DNA of 64,000 nucleotides from Bacteroidota bacterium (GTDB lineage Bacteria; Bacteroidota; Bacteroidia; AKYH767-A; 2013-40CM-41-45). Every line of letters starts with the position of its first letter. Within the stretch, counting starts at the first letter, position 1. The position numbers and the translations under genes are program-made. Below, in pieces: positions 16,489-24,719 of the stretch. The notes below the pieces were generated by a model. It saw nothing but the letters and a program-made list of their open reading frames with translations. It ran no database searches and was not told the origin of the DNA. The DNA is taken from positions 134,740-198,739 of the forward strand of contig JADKIH010000023.1 in the NCBI GenBank assembly GCA_016721305.1, given 5' to 3'.

Positions 16489-17796
16489 ATGGAACAGAGA
16501 ACAATAAAGACAAAGAAGATATTGTTAGGGGCCATTCTCTTTCTCCTGATCTGTCCATTAATTCAAAACAAGCTTCAGCTTCTAAGTCTGGAGCCATTGA
16601 AAGGCGATATCCGCAAACCCGAGAGAAGTCAGTTTTCTCTGAGTCGGTGGTTTTCCGGAGACTATCAAATCGGCCAGGAGAAATATTTGAATGAGACATT
16701 CGGTTTCAGAAGTACTATGGTGAGAGTTAATAATCAACTTGCATATAACGTATTTAATGAAGCAAAGGCGAATGGTGTCATTATAGGAAAGGATAACTAC
16801 CTCTTTGAAATTAATTATATCAAAGCATATTACGGAACAGATTTTATCGGCGCTGTCAGCATCAGAGAGCGGATGAAGCAACTGAAATTTGTTCAGGATA
16901 CTTTAGCAAAAATGAATAAAACATTGCTATTGGTTTTCGCTCCCGGCAAAGCATCCTTTTATCCTGAGTACATTCCGCGTAAATATCATAGAGAGAGAAC
17001 GACGACCAACATTCAGTTTTTTTCAAAAATGGCCGACAGTCTGGATGTAAATTACATCGACTTCAACAAGTATTTTATTTTGAATAAGAATAAGGCAGAA
17101 TACCCATTGTATCCGAAGTATGGCATTCACTGGAGCTTTTATGGCACTTGTCTGGCAGCTGATTCAATGATAAAGAAGCTTGAATTTTTAAGGCACACAG
17201 ATTTGCATGGTTTTACTCTCGGAGAAATGAATGTCGAAGAGTCAAAGGAAATGGATTATGATTTGGCCGACGGTATGAACTTGTTGTTCAAGTTAAAATC
17301 GAAGAAAATGGCTTACCCTTTGCTTTATTTTGAAGTTGACAGTACGAAGCCACGTCTTAATTCAATGGTAGTGAGTGATAGTTATTATTGGTTGATGTTT
17401 AACAATTCATTCTCGAGAACGTTTGGGGAGAACGAGTTTTGGTATTATAATCGACTTATCTATCGAGCTAATCACACGGAGATCCGTGATGCGACGAAAG
17501 CAAATCTGACTGAAGAGATAGCGAAGAACGATGTTATTGTAATTTTATGTACTGAAGCCAATTTAACGAGATTAGGTTGGGGCTTTATTCAGCAAGCCTA
17601 CAATCTATATTCTGGTCAAGCTCCGGTGCCTGTAATCGAGGAAGAATTTCCTGTGAAAGTCAAAAACCTGGCGGATTATATAAAGTCGAATCCCGATTGG
17701 CGGAAAAGTGTAGAGGCAAAGGCTGCTGCCAAAGGAATCAGTATTGATTCAGTGGCTGTGGAGGATGCGATCTTTCAAATTCGTCATGAAAGATAG
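16489..17796 (+). CDS. AlgX/AlgJ-like SGNH O-acetyltransferase partner, module 1
   Basis: The protein has 435 residues, with an N-terminal membrane anchor at about 10-27 and then an extracytoplasmic SGNH-like domain. Family motifs include FGFRSTMVRVNNQLAYNVF, LLVFAPGKASFYPEYIP, the D/H-region YGIHWSFYGTCLAAD and a DSYYW block. In the paralog at 47240 the last block reads GDSYWW. Here it is SDSYYW, so the glycine of the GDS motif is replaced by Ser while the catalytic-type Ser is kept. Start is 2 nt after the MBOAT gene, so the two are almost certainly co-translated and act together. Confidence 0.8.
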   Translation: MEQRTIKTKKILLGAILFLLICPLIQNKLQLLSLEPLKGDIRKPERSQFSLSRWFSGDYQIGQEKYLNETFGFRSTMVRVNNQLAYNVFNEAKANGVIIGKDNYLFEINYIKAYYGTDFIGAVSIRERMKQLKFVQDTLAKMNKTLLLVFAPGKASFYPEYIPRKYHRERTTTNIQFFSKMADSLDVNYIDFNKYFILNKNKAEYPLYPKYGIHWSFYGTCLAADSMIKKLEFLRHTDLHGFTLGEMNVEESKEMDYDLADGMNLLFKLKSKKMAYPLLYFEVDSTKPRLNSMVVSDSYYWLMFNNSFSRTFGENEFWYYNRLIYRANHTEIRDATKANLTEEIAKNDVIVILCTEANLTRLGWGFIQQAYNLYSGQAPVPVIEEEFPVKVKNLADYIKSNPDWRKSVEAKAAAKGISIDSVAVEDAIFQIRHER

Positions 17797-17984
17797 TTGT
17801 CAAATCTTAATCTTTTGTGATTTCAGGTTAACGGTTTAGGGATTATTTGTATTTTTAAGTTATGGAAAGAAGTAGATTTCGACGTAATTGCTCTTTGCTT
17901 TTGTTCTAAATTTTACTTCCATCTTATTTGCAACCCTCTTATTTTAATTCTATGCCATTTTTTAAAAGCGGCATTTTAAAAACG

Positions 17985-19484
17985 ATGAATAAAATGACAG
18001 CAAAGCACTTTTTCTTTTTATTGATGTTGAGTAGTGTCACTTTTATTTCCTCTGCTCAATCATGGCAATGGGCATACTCCTCCGGCATGCCTACGCGCAC
18101 AAATGCCATTGCGTTTAAGAAAGATCTCAACGGAGATTTCTATTTGGCATCGTACACTGATTCCAATAATCTTCGCGTCGCAACTTATTTGCAAAAAAGG
18201 GATGATGCACAACAGCTTCTATGGCAAAAACAAATCACCGGCGAAGTATCCTTTTCGGATATTGAAGTCAATGCGAGTAATCATGTAATTGCTGTGGGCT
18301 TCTTTATTGGGAACATTGATGTTGATGGAACAACACTTACTTCAATTTCATCTACAAAGAATAGCGCATTTATTTTTGAATGTGATGAAGCAGGAGTAAT
18401 TCAGTGGGTCCACAGTTTTAATCCTATTAATGGAGACTATCGAAGTGGCGATTTATTTATCAGTTCAGACGGATCGATGTACCTCACTTCACAGGTTTCC
18501 GGTTCGTTTGGCGGCTGTGCATTTCATAAGCTCAATTCTCAAGGCGATATCGTTAAAAGTGAATTCAATAACGATTTTTTGATTCGGACTTTTTCACATA
18601 TTCTCGCCGACTCGGTTGGAAATGTTTACCTAAGCGGCACTTGCAGCTCCACTGCAATGTTTGATACCATTCAGGCTAATCTTACATTGTCGTATGAAAA
18701 CTTTCTGGTAAAATATGATTCGTCGTTTACTGCTCAATGGCTTCGGACAAGCGAGTATATAACTTTTGATCACAACAATTCTCTCGTTGCAAGCGGAAAC
18801 AAATTGTATTGGGGCGTGGATGAGTTTACCGCCAATCCGGACACGATTCAGATTTATGTTTACGATTATTCAGGAAGTTTGATCCGGAAAGTTGCCGGAC
18901 CGATGCCTGATTCGTTTTTCCCTTCATTTACATTTACCGTAAATTCTTCCGGTGAATTATTTATGGCAGTGAATATTTACACTCGTGTTTATTGCTATCA
19001 CTATGATTCTTCATTCAACATTGACTGGAGCGACACATTATATACTTCAACGTCCGGCTTTCCTTTTGAACATGGGCTTACAGTTGATGACTCTTCGTTT
19101 TATTTGGCGGCGTTGTATTTTTCCGACACATTGCAGATTGGTAATACAATGCTTGTAAATCCAAACTCGGCAGGACACGCATCTGACATTTTCGTAGCAA
19201 AGTGGAGTGAACAACTATCTAATTCGGTTACCGAACTCAATGATAATTCGAATTTAGTTAGTGTATATCCTAATCCGGCTAGTGAGGAATTAAATGTACA
19301 GCTCTACGGTTCACCTGAAGCAGATATTTCAATTTATAGCACGCTTAGCCGATTGGTTTATCATTCTAAACTCAAAGGGACGGAATTAAAAATTCCTCTG
19401 GAAAATTTACTGAGTGGTATTTATTTTATGGAGATAAATTGTGAAGGTTTGCATACCGTCGTCAAAAAATTAGTTGTTCAATAG
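17985..19484 (+). CDS. T9SS-secreted propeller-like protein
   Basis: From the ATG at 17985 the protein has 499 residues with a clean signal peptide (MNKMTAKHFFFLLMLSSVTF, ISSAQ). In-frame earlier starts exist at 17928 and 17952 but add no signal features. Repeats with aromatic W-x-x-x-(F/Y) strands (EAGVIQWVHSFNP, SFTAQWLRTSEY, SFNIDWSDTLYT) suggest a beta-propeller. A T9SS type A tail (VSVYPNPASEELNVQL to KKLVVQ) closes it. The role is unknown. Confidence 0.8.
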   Translation: MNKMTAKHFFFLLMLSSVTFISSAQSWQWAYSSGMPTRTNAIAFKKDLNGDFYLASYTDSNNLRVATYLQKRDDAQQLLWQKQITGEVSFSDIEVNASNHVIAVGFFIGNIDVDGTTLTSISSTKNSAFIFECDEAGVIQWVHSFNPINGDYRSGDLFISSDGSMYLTSQVSGSFGGCAFHKLNSQGDIVKSEFNNDFLIRTFSHILADSVGNVYLSGTCSSTAMFDTIQANLTLSYENFLVKYDSSFTAQWLRTSEYITFDHNNSLVASGNKLYWGVDEFTANPDTIQIYVYDYSGSLIRKVAGPMPDSFFPSFTFTVNSSGELFMAVNIYTRVYCYHYDSSFNIDWSDTLYTSTSGFPFEHGLTVDDSSFYLAALYFSDTLQIGNTMLVNPNSAGHASDIFVAKWSEQLSNSVTELNDNSNLVSVYPNPASEELNVQLYGSPEADISIYSTLSRLVYHSKLKGTELKIPLENLLSGIYFMEINCEGLHTVVKKLVVQ

Positions 19485-19520
19485 ACAAGTAATTTATGAC
19501 AAAAACTATATCCAAGAAAA

Positions 19521-20084
19521 ATGAGTAACGATTCCGGAGAGCAAGTACGCGGCACCAAATATCTTTTTACTTCACAACGACTAGGTTTCAGAAACTGGCT
19601 AGCGATTGATCTTGAACCGTTGTCTGCCATTAATGCCGATCCAAAAGTAATGGAGTTTTTTCCGGCAACACAGTCTGTGGAGCATACAAAAGGCTTTATT
19701 GAAAGAATGCAGAAGCAATTCTTGGAAAGAGGATATTGCTATTTTGCTGCATGTAAGTTGGAAAACGATGAGCTGATTGGCTTTATTGGAATCAATCTTC
19801 AAACATTTGAATCGGATTTTACGCCGTGTGTCGATATTGGATGGCGGTTGAAATACTCTGAATGGGGAAATGGCTATGCCACAGAAGGCGCACGAAGATG
19901 CCTTGAATACGCGTTAGATGAATTGTCGATAAAGGAAGTGTTTTCAATTGCTTCTAAAATCAATCTCAGATCAATCCATATTATGAAAAAGATCGGCATG
20001 AAAGAGATTCGACATTTTATTTTTCCGGCATTGAAAGGGGATGAACGATTGCAGGAATGTGTTTTATATAAAGTCACAAGATGA
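19521..20084 (+). CDS. GNAT acetyltransferase, RimJ/RimL type
   Basis: A 187-residue protein with the RimJ-like start (LFTSQRLGFRNWLAIDLEPL), motif A region GWRLKYSEWGNGYATEGARR as the acetyl-CoA loop, and the final NLRSIHIMKKIGMKEIR helix typical of ribosomal-protein or metabolite N-acetyltransferases. Substrate unknown. It follows the secreted protein by 36 nt and is one of six GNAT-family genes in this window. Confidence 0.85.
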   Translation: MSNDSGEQVRGTKYLFTSQRLGFRNWLAIDLEPLSAINADPKVMEFFPATQSVEHTKGFIERMQKQFLERGYCYFAACKLENDELIGFIGINLQTFESDFTPCVDIGWRLKYSEWGNGYATEGARRCLEYALDELSIKEVFSIASKINLRSIHIMKKIGMKEIRHFIFPALKGDERLQECVLYKVTR

Positions 20085-20129
20085 AATAATATCTAAAATT
20101 AGTCGTTGATCTGATTAAATATTTCATTT

Positions 20130-21752
20130 ATGCTCTTCCGCTTTATTTTAACTTTCTCTTTTATTTGTCTGCTTAGCATAACGACCATTGCTCAAACCAC
20201 TATTTCCGGATTTGTAACTGAGCAAGGAAATTCTTCACGACTTGCTTATGTTAACCTTGGAGTCAAAGGCAAGAGTATTGGAACTGTCACTGATGTCGAA
20301 GGGAGATTTAGCCTGCAAATTCCACAGGGTCTGGAAATGGAAACACTTACCTTCTCTTTAGTAGGTTATTATGAGAACACAATTTCTATCCGGGAATTGG
20401 AAGGACGAGCAGTACCCGAAATTTCATTAAAGCGAAAAATAACTCAACTGCCGGCAGTAACTATTTCAGATCATAAACTCGTTGAGAAGAGTTTTGGGAT
20501 TTACAAAAGTCACGCTTTGCTTCATTTTACGGATGGTAGTACCAATCAAAGCGACATTTTTGAAATTGCGCAGATTATCAATTTGGATTCAACACCTGCA
20601 AGGATAACTTCGTTAAATCTTCATGTGAATGACTCTCGAAGGGATAGCGGAATGTTTAGGATAAATTTCTATAGTTTAAATGACGGCCGACCTGGAGAGC
20701 GATTAGTAGAGCAAAGCATCATTCAAACAAAGGCTATACGTGAAGGTTGGTTAACTTTCGATTTGAGAGAACATAATTTATATCTAAAAGGAAAGTTTGT
20801 TGCAGCCATCGAATTCCTGCCGAATAAAAAAACTAAACAACCTGTTTATTATGAAGTCAAATTAGGTGGTTCTGCGAAGAGTTTTGTCAGAACTAATAGC
20901 CAGGGAGAATGGAGTGTGCCACCGCATCATTACAGAATGTATCTCACTGCGATGGTTGCTGATAAGAAAAGCAAAAAAGAAAAGGAAAATTCCGAAGAGC
21001 GAGAGTCATCTCCGTCGTTTAGGATGTATTCGGAAATGGTAAAAGACTCATTTTCTATTTTTGTTGCAACACCTGTTAATTATAAGCCTGAAGAGAAGTA
21101 TCCTGTTATCTACTTGCTCGACGCCAACGCTTATTTTGATCTCGTCGCTGACCTGGTAAAGGAATTAAAGAAGGAAGTGATTGTAGTTGGCATTGGTTAT
21201 GAAAATGGTTTTTTAATGGATTCGTTACGCGATAGAGATTTTACGTATCCCAAAGCCTTGCCCTCTGATAGTTTTCGGGTAAGCGGAGGCGGTAAACAGT
21301 TTTTGACTTTTATCACACAGGAACTTATACCAATGATGGAGGAAAGGTATGCTACTGACACAGCTGAACGAACTCTCATGGGGCATTCCTTAGGAGGATA
21401 TTTTTCATTGTTTGCGATGGAGCAAGCAATGGAAAATGGGAATGGAGTATTTAAAAATTATGTAGCAGCTAGTCCGTCGCTGGATTACTGCGACAAATAT
21501 TTGGAAAAGCAACTCTCGTATAAAGTACATTCTGAAACCAAACTTCATCTATATATTTCATTTGGCGGCCGTGAAGATTCGGAAGAGGGAGGGACGGGAA
21601 GTAAGGGAGCTGACGATTTCAATTCCTTCACCCGGATTATTGACGACAGTCGTCATCTCAACATAGAAGTTTCCAAACAATTATTTCCAAATTACGGCCA
21701 CATGGAAACAGCGATTCCCGGTTTTGAAAAGGCGATTCGATTGTTTTATTAG
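20130..21752 (+). CDS. Exported esterase fused to a carboxypeptidase-regulatory-like domain
   Basis: The protein has 540 residues. A signal peptide (ending SITTIAQ) precedes a CarboxypepD_reg-like domain at about 25-110 (ISGFVTEQGNSSRLAYVNLG with GTVTDVEGRFSL). A middle beta-rich domain spans about 125-280. A C-terminal alpha/beta-hydrolase of the IroE / putative esterase family spans about 300-540, with the oxyanion-side KYPVIYLLDANAYFD and the nucleophile elbow GHSLGG (Ser420). The ending YGHMETAIPGFEKAI carries the likely catalytic His. The esterase at 41148 is a stand-alone version of the last domain. Substrate unknown, possibly a siderophore or acyl ester. Confidence 0.8.
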   Translation: MLFRFILTFSFICLLSITTIAQTTISGFVTEQGNSSRLAYVNLGVKGKSIGTVTDVEGRFSLQIPQGLEMETLTFSLVGYYENTISIRELEGRAVPEISLKRKITQLPAVTISDHKLVEKSFGIYKSHALLHFTDGSTNQSDIFEIAQIINLDSTPARITSLNLHVNDSRRDSGMFRINFYSLNDGRPGERLVEQSIIQTKAIREGWLTFDLREHNLYLKGKFVAAIEFLPNKKTKQPVYYEVKLGGSAKSFVRTNSQGEWSVPPHHYRMYLTAMVADKKSKKEKENSEERESSPSFRMYSEMVKDSFSIFVATPVNYKPEEKYPVIYLLDANAYFDLVADLVKELKKEVIVVGIGYENGFLMDSLRDRDFTYPKALPSDSFRVSGGGKQFLTFITQELIPMMEERYATDTAERTLMGHSLGGYFSLFAMEQAMENGNGVFKNYVAASPSLDYCDKYLEKQLSYKVHSETKLHLYISFGGREDSEEGGTGSKGADDFNSFTRIIDDSRHLNIEVSKQLFPNYGHMETAIPGFEKAIRLFY

Positions 21753-21787
21753 TAAGAAAGGTGAAGCGTTTTTGATTGGAAGAATCT

Positions 21788-23200
21788 CTACTTCATAGCC
21801 AGCTTTCCCAAAATCTTCAAAGCATCTTCCACTTTTTCATTCCACAAAAGGCCGCAACTAAGCTTCAGGCAATTATTATACTGATTTTGCAATGAAAACA
21901 TACGTCCCGGAGCAATGCTGATTTTATTTGCCATTGCAGTATTGTAGAGCTCAATAGTGTCAGCTTTTTTACGAAGTTCTAGCCATAAGTGAAGGCCACC
22001 CTGCGGATTTGTTACTTTCGTATCGTCAGGAAAATATTGACTTATGCAGCGGAGGAATTGCAAAGAGCTTCGGTGAAGAGACTGCCGCAATTTCCGCAGG
22101 TGATTTTCATAACGGTCATTTTCCAAAAAGCTGCCGATAGCCTCATGAGTAATAGACGTAGCATAAAGCGTGTGATAATATTTTATTCTTGCAATTTTAT
22201 CTTTGAACTTACCGGGAGCTACCCAACCTACGCGATAACCCGGCGCAAGAGTTTTGGAAAAGGAGCTGCACAAGAGTACGATTCCGCTTTCGTCGAAAGT
22301 TTTACAACAGCTTGGACGATGCGTTCCAAAATAGAGGTCGCCGAACAAGTCATCTTCAATAAGAGGAACGTTGTGTTTTTCCATCAGCTTCACCACGGCC
22401 TTTTTGTTTTCATCGGGCATGCAACTTCCTAACGGATTACTGAAATTGGAAACCAGAATACATAATTTTACTTTTTTCTTTTCCAGTGTTTTTTTTAGGG
22501 CTTCAATTTCAATTCCTGTAACCGGATTTGTAGGGAGTTCGAGAACATTCAAGCCAAGACTTTTTGCCAAATGCAAAAGGCCGAAATAAACAGGACTTTC
22601 CATTATAATCGTATCACCTTTTTCAGCTAAGGCAAGCATGCAGAAGGAAATCGCCTCCATGCTTCCTGAAGTGGTGATGATATCATCTTCCTTCAGATTT
22701 CCGCCCCACATTAATGAACGAAAAGCAATTTGCTTCTTTAGAGTTCCATTGCCACTTTTGTCATAGTTCAATCCGCTGTCCGAAAGTTTTCTGGTCGCAT
22801 TCACAAGTGCCTTATTTAATTTGGCTACAGGCAAGAGCTCCAATGCAGGAACTCCTGTCGACAGTTCGACCTTTGCTTTGCTGATGTTGTTTCTAAAAGT
22901 GAATATGAGATCTTCGATATTGTCGGTGCTATTTGCGATGACAGGTTGACTAGTTTGTGGAATGTTTCGAAAATGTTTGTGTGAATACGAAACATAGTAA
23001 CCCGATTGTGGTCTTGATTCGATAAGACCTCTGCTTTCTAATTCGAAATAGGATTGCTGAGCAGTACTTAGGCTGACACCTTTTTCGAGGGCCACTGTAC
23101 GCAACGAAGGAAGTTTGTCGCCAACCTTTAGCACATTGCTATTGATTTTTTGCTCTATGTTGTTTGCGATTTGCAAGTAAATGTGCAGGCTCTTTGCCAT
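21788..23200 (-). CDS. MocR-type GntR regulator with aminotransferase domain
   Basis: A 470-residue protein. Residues 1-72 are a GntR winged helix (GDKLPSLRTVALEKGVSLST, RGLIESRPQSGYYV). A linker leads to a fold-type I aminotransferase domain with PLP-binding Lys316 in CSSFSKTLAPGYRVGWV and the NFSNPLG and IEDDLFGDLYF motifs. MocR proteins sense PLP or amino compounds and often control a divergent gene. Here the divergent gene is a PNPOx-like flavoprotein, the kind of partner that would link it to B6 vitamers. The intergenic region holds two direct repeats. The gene is on the opposite strand to nearly all its neighbours. Confidence 0.9.
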   Translation of the reverse strand: MAKSLHIYLQIANNIEQKINSNVLKVGDKLPSLRTVALEKGVSLSTAQQSYFELESRGLIESRPQSGYYVSYSHKHFRNIPQTSQPVIANSTDNIEDLIFTFRNNISKAKVELSTGVPALELLPVAKLNKALVNATRKLSDSGLNYDKSGNGTLKKQIAFRSLMWGGNLKEDDIITTSGSMEAISFCMLALAEKGDTIIMESPVYFGLLHLAKSLGLNVLELPTNPVTGIEIEALKKTLEKKKVKLCILVSNFSNPLGSCMPDENKKAVVKLMEKHNVPLIEDDLFGDLYFGTHRPSCCKTFDESGIVLLCSSFSKTLAPGYRVGWVAPGKFKDKIARIKYYHTLYATSITHEAIGSFLENDRYENHLRKLRQSLHRSSLQFLRCISQYFPDDTKVTNPQGGLHLWLELRKKADTIELYNTAMANKISIAPGRMFSLQNQYNNCLKLSCGLLWNEKVEDALKILGKLAMK

Positions 23201-23213
23201 AATTGTTAAAATT

Positions 23214-23253
23214 ATCTGTACTGGTCAAAATACACGAAATTGTATCTGTATTG
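23214..23253. promoter_or_regulatory. Direct-repeat operator between MocR and PNPOx-like genes
   Basis: ATCTGTACTG at 23214-23223 and ATCTGTATTG at 23244-23253 are direct repeats, 9 of 10 bases identical, with a 30-bp period, close to three helical turns. Directly repeated operators are known for MocR regulators such as GabR and PdxR, so these are the likely binding sites. The repeats lie 14-53 bp from the regulator's start codon. Confidence 0.6.
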
Positions 23254-23309
23254 TTTTGCCAAATAAACGGAATATTGCCCGATCAATTCAAGAATTCAAA
23301 AAATTAATC

Positions 23310-23945
23310 ATGGAATTTAACAAAGTGGTTCGAGGTGCTAAAAGAGAGCACAATGACGAAGAAAGCGTATACGCCATTCTTGATGCAGGTTTTTTGTGTC
23401 ATGTTGCATTTCAGCATCAGGGGCAAACAATGATGATTCCAACCGCCTATGGCCGGAAAGATGATTCCTTATATATGCATGGATCAACGAAGAATTTCAT
23501 GTTTAATCAGCTTCTCGATGGACAAACGGCATGTATTTCTGTAACTCATTTAGATGGAATCGTTCTTGCGCGGTCGTTATTTCATACTTCTGTTAATTAT
23601 CGTTCCGTAGTTTTATTTGGGAAAGCGGTTTTAGTAGAAGACGAGGACGAGCGAATTGAAGGCTTGAAAACGATTACAGAAAATATTGTGAAAGGCAGAT
23701 ACGATGAAGTTCCTCTGGGTACAGAGTCCGAATTAAAAGCAACGATGGTGATTAAATTTACCATCGAAAGAGCATCCGCCAAAATTCGCACCGGCGGCCC
23801 CTTGGCCGATGAAGATATCGATGTAAACATTTGGTCAGGAGTAATTCCGCTCGAGATGAAAGCTCTGACGCCGATTCAGGATATGAAGTTTGGGAAGCAG
23901 TTGGAGCTGAGTGCGAGTGTTGCGTCTTTCTTGGGCGGTAAGTAG
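23310..23945 (+). CDS. Pyridoxamine 5'-phosphate oxidase-like flavoprotein
   Basis: From the ATG at 23310 the protein has 211 residues, and the extension upstream is regulator DNA. It has the FMN-binding split-barrel pattern: AILDAGFLCHVAFQHQGQTM, IPTAYGRKDDSLYMHGSTKN and SVNYRSVVLFGKAVLVEDED, then an RASAKIRTGGPLADEDIDVN region. This matches the PNPOx-like flavin-nucleotide-binding group of about 210 residues rather than canonical PdxH. Substrate unknown. The divergent MocR gene suggests PLP-dependent control. Its stop codon lies inside a TAAGTAG heptamer. Confidence 0.8.
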   Translation: MEFNKVVRGAKREHNDEESVYAILDAGFLCHVAFQHQGQTMMIPTAYGRKDDSLYMHGSTKNFMFNQLLDGQTACISVTHLDGIVLARSLFHTSVNYRSVVLFGKAVLVEDEDERIEGLKTITENIVKGRYDEVPLGTESELKATMVIKFTIERASAKIRTGGPLADEDIDVNIWSGVIPLEMKALTPIQDMKFGKQLELSASVASFLGGK

Positions 23946-24172
23946 TAAGTGGTAAGTAGTAAGTAGTAAGTAGTAAGTTGACTTGGAGTAGAGCAGCTAA
24001 CCGACGATTTACTTCTGGGCCTAAAAACAGTCAACTTACCACTTACTTTATACTACTTACCAACAAACAGTCAACTTACTACTTACTACTTACCACTTAC
24101 TACTTACTACTTACTACCGTCCAACAAACAGTCAACTTACTACTTACTACTTACTACTCACTACATACTAAA
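23937..24172. repeat. Inverted array of GTAAGTA/TACTTAC heptamers
   Basis: The left part carries GTAAGTA-type units (23939-23978). The right part carries their reverse complements in three blocks, each introduced by AGTCAACTTA (about 24029, 24069 and 24130). The left block ends in TAAGTTGACTT, so left and right can pair over 25 bp or more. A spacer of mixed sequence (CAGTTAACC-like) separates them. The array fills the gap between the PNPOx-like gene and the next GNAT gene. Confidence 0.85.
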
Positions 24173-24182
24173 ACAATGCTGT

Positions 24183-24653
24183 ATGGGCACAATAACCTAT
24201 CATCGGGTTTCAGCAGATGATTGTGAAATCCTTGCTGAAACACGAATAAGCATGACAATTGAATTGACGGGAGACCAACCCCAAGAGATAAAAGACAAAT
24301 TGAAGTTGCAATTGGTGGCTTACTTTAAAAAAGCTACAGAGGACAATACCTGCATTTCCTACCTGGCTAAAGTAAACGGGGAGATAGCCGGCATAGGATC
24401 TGTTCATCTGCGGGAGATGCCCGGAAATTTTTACAATTTATCCGGTAAGTGGGCCTACGTCATGAGTATGTTTACGCTTCCTGCTTTTCGTCGAAAAGGA
24501 GTTTGCACGGGAATACTTAAGGTGCTCATGGAAGACGCGCGTAAGGAAGGATTTAATGCTTTTGAACTTCATGCGAGTACCGAAGGAAAGTTCGTTTACG
24601 AGCAAAATGGTTTTCAAGAGCATAAGCAACCCACGTTTCGACGGTACTTTTAA
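24183..24653 (+). CDS. GNAT acetyltransferase
   Basis: A 156-residue GNAT protein with core strand and acetyl-CoA loop in YVMSMFTLPAFRRKGVCTGI and the closing FELHASTEGKFVYEQNGFQE. It is a close paralog of the gene at 48704, which has the same length and shares LRREMPGNF-like, MYTIPSFRRKGICT-like and FELHATQDG-like segments. Substrate unknown. The start is a few bases after the heptamer array. Confidence 0.85.
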   Translation: MGTITYHRVSADDCEILAETRISMTIELTGDQPQEIKDKLKLQLVAYFKKATEDNTCISYLAKVNGEIAGIGSVHLREMPGNFYNLSGKWAYVMSMFTLPAFRRKGVCTGILKVLMEDARKEGFNAFELHASTEGKFVYEQNGFQEHKQPTFRRYF

Positions 24654-24662
24654 AATTTGTCA

Positions 24663-24694
24663 TTTGTTTCGTTTTAATGTAATCTGTATCTTCC
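24663..24694 (+). promoter_or_regulatory. Putative promoter of the S41 peptidase / metallo-beta-lactamase pair
   Basis: TTTG at 24663-24666, 20 nt spacer, TATCTTCC at 24687-24694. The -7 element differs from TAnnTTTG at the last two bases, but the spacing matches the other promoters found in this window. Confidence 0.4.
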
Positions 24695-24719
24695 TTGAGA
24701 ATTTTAATTAATTCTACTT

